The translations under genes were made by a program, and so were the position numbers. Under the pieces are notes generated by a model, which worked only from the letters and a program-made list of their open reading frames with translations, searched no databases and was not told the DNA's origin. A DNA stretch of 38,447 nucleotides, from positions 1 through 38,447 of the forward strand of contig CALMZR010000010.1 of assembly GCA_937870845.1 (NCBI GenBank). The letters run 5' to 3'. Positions 33,162 to 38,447 of this stretch are shown here, piece after piece; the first letter of the stretch is position 1, and each line of letters starts with the position of its first letter. The stretch is from an uncultured Chloroflexota bacterium. Its GTDB lineage: Bacteria > Chloroflexota > Chloroflexia > Thermomicrobiales > UBA6265.

Positions 33162-34550
33162 CTAGGCGCAGACGCCGCCCGTGCAGTTCAGACCCGAGCA
33201 ACAGTGGCTCCCCGTGGAGCAGCTTCCGCCCTCGAAGCGGCAGCAGTTCAACGGGCCGTCGCTGTCGATACCGTTGTTGCGGCAGAACGACGGGCCGCCC
33301 GCGGCCGTGCATTCGCCGTCCGCGGCGCACTCGCCGCCAAGGGCGATGTTGCCGCCCCCCGAGCCGCCGCCGATCGGGGTGCAGACGCCGTTCGTGCAAT
33401 CGAGACCGCCGCAGCATTGCGACCCGGTCGCGCAGCCGCCGCCTTCGTACCGGCAGCAGTTGAGCGCGCCGTCGCTGGCGATGCCGTTGTCGGCGCAGAA
33501 GACCGCGCCGCCCGCCTGGCTGCACTCTCCGGTCGCGGCGCACCGGCCGCCGAGGCCGATTGTGCCGCCCGAGCCGGCGCCGGTGGCGCAGGCGCCACTG
33601 ATGCACAAGAGACCGCCGCAGCAGACGATGTCGCGGTCGCACCAGCCGCCGGCGTTATGGCAGCAGTTGAGCGTGCCGTCGGAGTCGATGCCGTTGGAGG
33701 CGCAGACCGCGGCCCCAGCCGACTGGCTGCACTGTCCGGTTTGCGTACAGGACGCGCCCAGCGCCAGGCCGCCCGTGGTGTTGTTCGTGCAGACGCGGTT
33801 GACGCAGTAGAGGCCGCCGCAGCAGTCGGCGCTGTACGTGGCGTCGCCGCAGACGCCGCCCTCGTTGGCGCAGCAGTTGAGGGCGCCGTCGCCGTCGAAC
33901 CCGTTATTGGCGCAGACCCGCGCGCCGCCGGTCTGGCTGCACTGCTCGGTGGCCGTGCATGCGGCGCCGGGGGCGAGACCGCCGCCGGTCGTCGTGGGTG
34001 GGGCTGTTCCGCCGCACGTGCCGTTGACGCAGAAGAGGTTGGCGCAGCATTGGATGTCGCCGGTGCAGGCGCCGCCGGTGTTGCGACAGCAATTGCGGGC
34101 GCCATCGGCGGCAACCCCATTGCTGGCGCAGACGACGGATCCGCCGGACTGGCTGCACTGGCTGGTGGCGGTGCATTCCGAGCCAAGCCCGAGCCCGCCC
34201 GCGGAGCCGCCGCCTCCGCACGCCCCATTCACGCAGACCGCGCCGCCACAGCAATGGAAGTCGGCCGTGCAGGCGCCGCCGGCGTTGCGGCAGCAGTTGA
34301 ACTGGCCGTCCTGAGCCACGCCGTTGTCGCTGCAGACGACCGCGCCCCCCGCCTGGCTGCATTCCGAATTGGCGCCAAGCCCGGAGCACTGCCCCCCCAG
34401 CGGGACCGTGTTCTGCGCGTTGGCGACGCCGAAGCCAGTGACGCGAAGCGCCGTCGCCGCCAATCCCGCTGCGACGCCCTTCAGCACGAAACGCCGCGAT
34501 GCCCCCGCGGCGACCGCGCGCGCCAGATTGTCGAACCGTAACCCGTCCAT
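33162..34550 (-). CDS. Tat-exported protein with six tandem Cys-rich repeats
   Basis: 462 aa from an ATG at 34550; the frame is open to 34754 but the signal peptide begins here. Residues 1-46 are a twin-arginine signal peptide (SRRFVLKGVAAGLAATALRV, then ANAQ). The rest is six repeats of about 65-70 residues, each with the order LGxxC, then ECSQxGGxxxC, NGxxxDG, NCCRxxGG, xC, then CCGG, then C and C (for example LGSECTATSQCSQSGG and NCCRNTGGACTGDIQCC). Each repeat carries about 10 Cys, so about 60 in all. They resemble Dickkopf-like Cys-rich modules of other bacteria. Tat export implies that the protein folds, and may pair its Cys, before secretion. Gly-rich linkers (GGGGSAGG, GGGSGGG) separate repeats. 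Function unknown; it could be a surface adhesin or scaffold. Confidence 0.88.
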   Translation of the reverse strand: MDGLRFDNLARAVAAGASRRFVLKGVAAGLAATALRVTGFGVANAQNTVPLGGQCSGLGANSECSQAGGAVVCSDNGVAQDGQFNCCRNAGGACTADFHCCGGAVCVNGACGGGGSAGGLGLGSECTATSQCSQSGGSVVCASNGVAADGARNCCRNTGGACTGDIQCCANLFCVNGTCGGTAPPTTTGGGLAPGAACTATEQCSQTGGARVCANNGFDGDGALNCCANEGGVCGDATYSADCCGGLYCVNRVCTNNTTGGLALGASCTQTGQCSQSAGAAVCASNGIDSDGTLNCCHNAGGWCDRDIVCCGGLLCISGACATGAGSGGTIGLGGRCAATGECSQAGGAVFCADNGIASDGALNCCRYEGGGCATGSQCCGGLDCTNGVCTPIGGGSGGGNIALGGECAADGECTAAGGPSFCRNNGIDSDGPLNCCRFEGGSCSTGSHCCSGLNCTGGVCA

Positions 34551-34858
34551 GCCCGCGTCCAACTCCTCTGGGCCGCCCCAGCGGACAGACCCCGACCTCC
34601 CTCGGCTTCGCCGACTCGCCGCTGATGGTCGCGCTCTCCGCGGGAGGTTCCGCACCGCACAGCGAAACCGGATCGCGACGACCGCGCAAGGCGGGGCGCG
34701 GACGAGTCTTTCTGCATCTGTCAACGCAGGACAGGGCGACTGGGTTTCCACCACGCGGGATGGCGGCTCCCCCGGCGATCATAGGCCCGCGCTGCGACCG
34801 GTGTCAACTTGGCACGCCTCCCGCGATGCCGCGTACGAACGCATCTTCGGAGTCGCCG

Positions 34859-35713
34859 TCAAGGAAGGTAGTGGATCCAGTCACGCGTGCCGAAGCGGTC
34901 ATCGACGCGCCGCTCGGCCTCCGAGAGCTCCTGGGGCGTGACCTCGTCGGCCTGGAGGCCGAAGCTGGTCCCGAACTGCTCGACCAGGTGATCGATGATC
35001 TCGGCGCGGCCCATAGCGGTTTGCTGGCGCAGTGGCCCCACGCGCTTGGCCGCCGACATCACGCCCTTGTCGCTGAGCTTTTCCTTGCCGATGCGCAGGA
35101 TGCTGAGCATGAGCGGCACGTTCATGTCGTAGGCCATGGTGGTATGGTGCAGCACGGCGCCACCGCGGCGCGCCTGCGCCGCGCCGCCGATCTTCCCACC
35201 GGCGGAGGTGATGTCATTGAGCGGCTCGTACCACGCGTCGATCCCCAACTCACGCAGCGCGTCGACCACCCAGGCATCGAAAAACCGGTAGGACTCGGCG
35301 AAGGTCATGCCCCGCGTCAGCGCCTCGGGCGCGTAGAGCGACCAGGTGATCGCTCCCTCGGGCTCGATGAACATGGCGCCACCGCCGCTGACGCGACGTA
35401 CGATCTCGACGCCGGCGCGCGCCGCGGCCTCCTCATCGACCTCGTTGCGCACCGACTGGAAGCGGCCGAGGACGACGCAGGGCGAGCTCCAGCCCCAGAC
35501 GCGCAGCGTCGGCGGCCGCAATCCCGCACCGACGCGCTCGGTCAGCACCTCGTCGAGCGCCATGTTCATGAGCGGCGTCCGTGGCGTCTCCGGCAGGAGC
35601 CGCCACGGCAGCGCCCGCCAACGCGCGATCTCGTCCGCAGTGAGCGTTCCGGTCTCAACGGCCACCGGCGGCATCCCGCGTGTCCGGATCGTGGAGGGCG
35701 CGAACGACTGCAT
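34859..35713 (-). CDS. lplA: Lipoate-protein ligase A-like enzyme (catalytic part of a split ligase)
   Basis: 284 aa from an ATG at 35713 (GGAGG 9 nt upstream); later starts, such as the ATG at 35674, are possible. Motifs: TPLMNMALDEVLTERVGAG (helix), LRVWGWSSPCVVLGRFQSV, EIVRRVSGGGAMFIEPEGAI (RRxSGGG lipoate loop) and NDITSAGGKIGGAAQARRGG with the active-site Lys, then AVLHHTTMAYDMNV. The enzyme attaches lipoate or octanoate to E2 and GcvH proteins. The C-terminal domain present in E. coli LplA is short here; the lplB-like gene just upstream supplies it. The start overlaps that gene by about 59 nt. It is the third gene of the FAD-lplB-lplA operon. Confidence 0.87.
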   Translation of the reverse strand: MQSFAPSTIRTRGMPPVAVETGTLTADEIARWRALPWRLLPETPRTPLMNMALDEVLTERVGAGLRPPTLRVWGWSSPCVVLGRFQSVRNEVDEEAAARAGVEIVRRVSGGGAMFIEPEGAITWSLYAPEALTRGMTFAESYRFFDAWVVDALRELGIDAWYEPLNDITSAGGKIGGAAQARRGGAVLHHTTMAYDMNVPLMLSILRIGKEKLSDKGVMSAAKRVGPLRQQTAMGRAEIIDHLVEQFGTSFGLQADEVTPQELSEAERRVDDRFGTRDWIHYLP

Positions 35714-35969
35714 TGGCAAGGGCCTCCGCGGAGGAGCCGAGCAGCTCGACGTCTCCGCTCAGCCCCGCGCTGATGCGGGCCGCGTAGTCCGGCCCGGTCA
35801 GTGTGGCGGGAGCCCCTTCCAGTGAGCCGGAGAGTCGGTCCAACGCCTCCTCCGGGTACAGGAAGAAGTCGCCGGTGACGACCACGTTGCGCAGCGTCCC
35901 GTCGGACGCGTCGAACTCGACGGCGATGAGCTTACCGCCGGGGGTTTTGAACTCTCCGTGGCGAATCAT
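35655..35969 (-). CDS. lplB: LplB-like C-terminal domain of a bipartite lipoate-protein ligase
   Basis: 104 aa. It starts MIRHGEFKTPGGKLIAVEFD, and continues with RNVVVTGDFFLYPEEALDRL (the GDFFL motif), then ALEGAP-like and LTGPDYAARISAGLSGDVEL. This matches the lipoate-ligase C-terminal domain (Lip_prot_lig_C), which in Thermoplasma and some other organisms is a separate protein needed to activate LplA. The ATG overlaps the stop of the FAD oxidoreductase gene (ATGA), and lplA begins inside its 3' end, so the three genes are tightly coupled. The pair is most simply read as a split but functional lipoate ligase. Confidence 0.83.
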   Translation of the reverse strand: MIRHGEFKTPGGKLIAVEFDASDGTLRNVVVTGDFFLYPEEALDRLSGSLEGAPATLTGPDYAARISAGLSGDVELLGSSAEALANAVVRALHDPDTRDAAGGR

Positions 35970-37318
35970 GATCCGGTCTGGTTCTCCCGCGCGGCGAACG
36001 CGAGCTCGCGCTGCACGATCGCGGCAGCCGACTCCCCGCTCTGGATGGCCCCGTTGTACGACGAGTCGACCGTCGCTTCGGAGGCGAGGAAGAGCCCGCG
36101 CGTCGGCGTCACGTTGCCGGGCAGACGGCGATAGATGCCGGGCGGTTGGGCGAACTGCGAGAACGGCGCCTGGTCGACGCGCAGAATCGACCAGTCGTCG
36201 GGGGAATGGCCGAGCATCTCCGCCGCGTCGGCCCTCGCGCGCGACGCCACGGCGTCGAGGTCATCGGCGGACGCCGCTTCCCCGACGATCGCGGCCGCGA
36301 CGAGGTGGCGTCCAGGCGGGGCGTAGGACGGTTGAGCCGCAGAGAGCGGCGCCACTTCGTTGACCATGAGCCGCCGCGTGGCATCGAGCACGATGCGTGG
36401 GCCGGTTCCCGGATCGCGTTCACCGCCGAGGAATACCGTGAGGCTCGGCAATCCCTGCCCGACGTTCGCCAGGGCAGGGGCGTTGGTAAGACCTGCCGCC
36501 TTCTCCGGCTCTGTGGCGAGAATGACCGCCGCCGCCGGCACGTTCCCGCCTTCGACGCGGACGCCGGTAGCTCTGCCGTGTGCAACGACGACGGACGTGA
36601 CGCGAGTCCGGAGCGAAACCGAGTCGGCTGGCAATCTCGCCAGAAGCTGGGCAGGCATGGCCCCAACGCCTGCGCGGGGCAGCGCCGCCGAGCCCCCCAG
36701 AAACATTTTCAACGTGAACAGGAGAGGTCCGGCGCTGCCGGCGAGGTCGGGTTCGAGCGTGATTCCGCCCCAGAACGGCCGCGCGAAACGATCGACGAAC
36801 CGCTCGCTGAAACCGCGCGACCACAGGTACTCGGCCGCCGAAACGTCGTGCCCGAGCGAGGTCGCCGCTTGATTGGCGCTCTGCCAGGGCGCCGCCGCGG
36901 CCTGGGCGGCGAGTGCGGCAAGGCGCACCTTGTCGGAGAGCGGGAAGACCGGCGCGGTCAAATCGCGCGGCAACGCGGACGGGTGGCGCAGCGGGTTCGC
37001 CAGCGGCACGAGCCGGCGCCCGGTCCAGAGCAGCGCTCCCGCATCAAAGCGTCCCAGGCCGAGCGCGCTTTGGTCGATCCAGCGCCGGGCCGCGGGGTAG
37101 GCGTCGAGCAGCACCTGATACCCCCGGTCGAGGAGGTATCCGTCGGGATGGCGATCGGTTCGAATGCGCCCGCCGACCTCTTCAGCCACTTCGAAAAGCC
37201 GCACGGGCACGCCGGCTTCGTGCAGGGCGACGGCCGCGGTCAACCCGGCCATCCCCGCTCCGACGACGACCACGGGAAGACTGGAGCCTACGGCGCCGAG
37301 TTCGTCGTTCGCTGTCAT
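35966..37318 (-). CDS. FAD-dependent oxidoreductase, amine-oxidase/phytoene-desaturase-like
   Basis: 450 aa from the ATG at 37318 (AGAGG 4 nt upstream). FAD motif PVVVVGAGMAGLTAAVALHE (about 15-34), then VRLFEVAEEVGGRIRTDRHP and DGYLLDRGYQVLLDAYPAAR, and a C-terminal GLFLASEATVDSSYNGAIQS with GESAAAIVQRELAFAA. It belongs to the flavin-dependent amine oxidase/protoporphyrinogen oxidase/phytoene desaturase group; a well-known branch of these in plants and cyanobacteria has the same DRGYQVLL motif. Substrate unknown: carotenoid, amine or a heme precursor are all open. It is the first gene of a unit with lplB and lplA, which says nothing clear about chemistry. A pyrimidine-rich gap separates it from the next gene upstream. 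Confidence 0.85.
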   Translation of the reverse strand: MTANDELGAVGSSLPVVVVGAGMAGLTAAVALHEAGVPVRLFEVAEEVGGRIRTDRHPDGYLLDRGYQVLLDAYPAARRWIDQSALGLGRFDAGALLWTGRRLVPLANPLRHPSALPRDLTAPVFPLSDKVRLAALAAQAAAAPWQSANQAATSLGHDVSAAEYLWSRGFSERFVDRFARPFWGGITLEPDLAGSAGPLLFTLKMFLGGSAALPRAGVGAMPAQLLARLPADSVSLRTRVTSVVVAHGRATGVRVEGGNVPAAAVILATEPEKAAGLTNAPALANVGQGLPSLTVFLGGERDPGTGPRIVLDATRRLMVNEVAPLSAAQPSYAPPGRHLVAAAIVGEAASADDLDAVASRARADAAEMLGHSPDDWSILRVDQAPFSQFAQPPGIYRRLPGNVTPTRGLFLASEATVDSSYNGAIQSGESAAAIVQRELAFAARENQTGS

Positions 37319-37355
37319 CGGACCTCTTTTCGGCCAGGATCGCGGGGAACCATGG

Positions 37356-37781
37356 TCAGGTCGTCAACTCCCGCAACCGGCGTCGGAGATCCTCGTCGAA
37401 CTCGACGTGCTGCTCGACTTCGTCGGCCAGCGTAATTTCGCCGTCGGTCTCGTGGATCGCCCGGCGCTCCCAATCCTTCAACGACAGGTTGATCAGCAAT
37501 GAGACAAGGTCGCCGCGAGCCGTTTCCATTGCTTCCAGCAATTGGGACACGGCCTCATCTGTCGAGGGCTCTTCGAGCTGGAGCGTACGCAGATAGGGCA
37601 TGTCCTGGCGGGTCACGGACTGGACGCGGCTCAGCACCGCCCGGTCGCGGTCGCGCATCTCGGCGATCAGGATCTTCGCCTCGGCGGAAGCGTCGTATTC
37701 TCCCCGAGCCTCGACGGCGCCGCGGACGACGTTCGGGGTATCCAGCAACTCGTCGATGAGGTCACGGTAGGCGTCAAGCAT
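37356..37781 (-). CDS. Small all-helical protein, possibly DinB-like
   Basis: 141 aa. The protein reads as four or five helices: YRDLIDELLDTPNVVRGAVE, AKILIAEMRDRDRAVLSRVQ, DEAVSQLLEAMETARGDLVS, and a C-terminal part DWERRAIHETDGEITLADEV, QHVEFDEDLRRRLRELTT. The pattern WERxxIHxxxGExTL followed by an H-rich helix resembles the end of DinB/YfiT-type four-helix bundles, but of the usual HxxxH pair only one His is seen, so metal binding is doubtful. No signal or membrane segment. It precedes the FAD-lplB-lplA unit on the same strand by 37 nt and may share its transcript. Function unknown. Confidence 0.6.
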   Translation of the reverse strand: MLDAYRDLIDELLDTPNVVRGAVEARGEYDASAEAKILIAEMRDRDRAVLSRVQSVTRQDMPYLRTLQLEEPSTDEAVSQLLEAMETARGDLVSLLINLSLKDWERRAIHETDGEITLADEVEQHVEFDEDLRRRLRELTT

Positions 37782-37808
37782 GGCGGCAGAGGCAATCCTG
37801 TTCGGCGG

Positions 37809-38333
37809 CTAGAATGGAATCAACGGGACAGAGCCGACGACCGCGATTTCCCAGTTCACGTTCATGGGATCGCGAAAGACGAAGGAAACCGCGTCGGAGC
37901 GGAGCACGGTGAGGTTGCGCATGAGCACCTGGCCCTTGAGCTGGGCGAAGGTGTGGGAATCGACGCCAAGCGAGACCATCTCCAGGACGCCTTGATTGAG
38001 GATGACGCCCAAGCCCATACGCTGCACCGCCAGAACAAGCGGTCCATTCGCCAGGAACGAGATGTCCGCGAGCTCCCCAGTCTGCAGGGCCCGCTCCCAG
38101 GAATAGTCCCTCGGCACGGGCGCGATCACGTCGTCCGGGCCGCGGCGAACCCGGCCCAACAGCCTCATGCCGAGGAAGTCGTGATAGAAGTTTTCGGCCT
38201 TGCGCAAGTCGCTGACCTGAACGAGGAGGTAGTTGATGGCGCGAAACTGGGGTCCGCCCGATGCCCCGTCCAGCTCGGCGACCTCACCGTCCGCCAGCCG
38301 CTCCGCGACCGCCAAGCCGACCTCCGCGCTCAT
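37809..38333 (-). CDS. Glyoxalase/bleomycin-resistance (VOC) fold protein
   Basis: 174 aa from an ATG at 38333 with GGAGG 7 nt upstream. The VOC pattern begins at about residue 32: FRAINYLLVQVSDLRKAENF, then YHDFLGMRLLGRVRRGPDDV; the last strands are MVSLGVDSHTFAQLKGQVLM and VSFVFRDPMNVNWEIAVVG, typical of one beta-alpha-beta-beta-beta pair. Metal ligands are not clear. An N-terminal extension of about 30 residues (SAEVGLAVAERLADGEVAEL) precedes the fold. The frame stays open to the end of the window (38447), so a longer protein starting outside is possible. Substrate unknown. Confidence 0.78.
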   Translation of the reverse strand: MSAEVGLAVAERLADGEVAELDGASGGPQFRAINYLLVQVSDLRKAENFYHDFLGMRLLGRVRRGPDDVIAPVPRDYSWERALQTGELADISFLANGPLVLAVQRMGLGVILNQGVLEMVSLGVDSHTFAQLKGQVLMRNLTVLRSDAVSFVFRDPMNVNWEIAVVGSVPLIPF

Positions 38334-38447
38334 CGATACGCCTCCGGAGGCCTGGCTTGGGGCCCCGGGCCCGACAGCAAACCCGGCGGGTGTATCCGTC
38401 GGCTCGTGGTCGCCGACGTGGGGGATGCTGCGCTCCACCCAGGGCTG

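Noticed and set aside
32151-34541. 796-codon plus ORF across rsgA and the Cys-rich gene
   Set aside because: Ala/Arg/Gly-rich with no domain; minus-strand genes are certain.
34551-34754. N-terminal extension of the Cys-rich protein
   Set aside because: The Tat signal peptide begins at the ATG at 34550 and the preceding residues are low-complexity.

Overview
The window is dense, very GC-rich bacterial chromosome with heavy use of GTG (and one probable TTG) starts and short or overlapping gene junctions. The mix of families fits a heterotrophic Chloroflexota, perhaps Thermomicrobia/Sphaerobacter-like: a CoxS/CoxM/CoxG cluster, an F420-type luciferase-like enzyme, secreted SH3b and CAP proteins, a Tat-exported Cys-rich repeat protein, BtpA, PPK1, a class III aminotransferase and a split LplA/LplB. 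The lineage is inferred from gene content, not from a marker gene. I see no rRNA, tRNA, CRISPR array, transposase, integrase or phage gene.

Layout. 1-3406: the 5' part of a ThDP-dependent acetolactate-synthase-like gene (minus), then a large membrane thioredoxin, a MauE/DoxX domain fused to three thioredoxin-like domains. 3432-3660: a terminator and a palindromic intergenic repeat. 3675-5689: a small gene and its coupled MerR regulator (minus), a 27-bp palindrome over the MerR promoter, then a small membrane protein and a BtpA-like protein (plus). 5676-7813: enoyl-CoA hydratase and acyl-CoA dehydrogenase, divergent. 7817-9746: coxG-coxS-coxM on the minus strand without the catalytic coxL, with a strong hairpin repeat inside the cluster. 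9952-14439: GSA-type aminotransferase, secreted CAP/SH3b protein, NH3-dependent NAD synthetase and a membrane protein. 14447-15804: a decayed patch with an internally deleted amine-oxidase remnant and a frame-broken HAD hydrolase. 16009-22882: luciferase-like monooxygenase, a 1025-aa UvrD-type helicase carrying an internal DEDDh exonuclease domain, an inositol-monophosphatase-family enzyme, a DAO-family flavoprotein and a small acidic protein. 22980-29661: PPK1, class III aminotransferase with YccF protein, FtsH. 29781-32046: unknown gene, then a secreted SH3b protein coupled to a second DAO-family flavoprotein. 32043-38447: RsgA, the six-repeat Cys-rich Tat substrate, an FAD oxidoreductase-LplB-LplA operon, a small helical protein and a VOC-fold protein at the edge.

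Themes. Much of the window is oxidative catabolism of amino, acyl and N-methyl-type compounds (CoA enzymes, two aminotransferases, three FAD oxidoreductases, Cox subunits). A second theme is envelope and redox biology (triple-thioredoxin membrane protein, disulfide-rich exported protein, SH3b proteins, FtsH). The least ordinary items are the helicase-exonuclease fusion, the MauE-triple-thioredoxin protein, the coxL-less cox cluster, the coupled LplB-LplA pair and the intergenic palindromic repeats.
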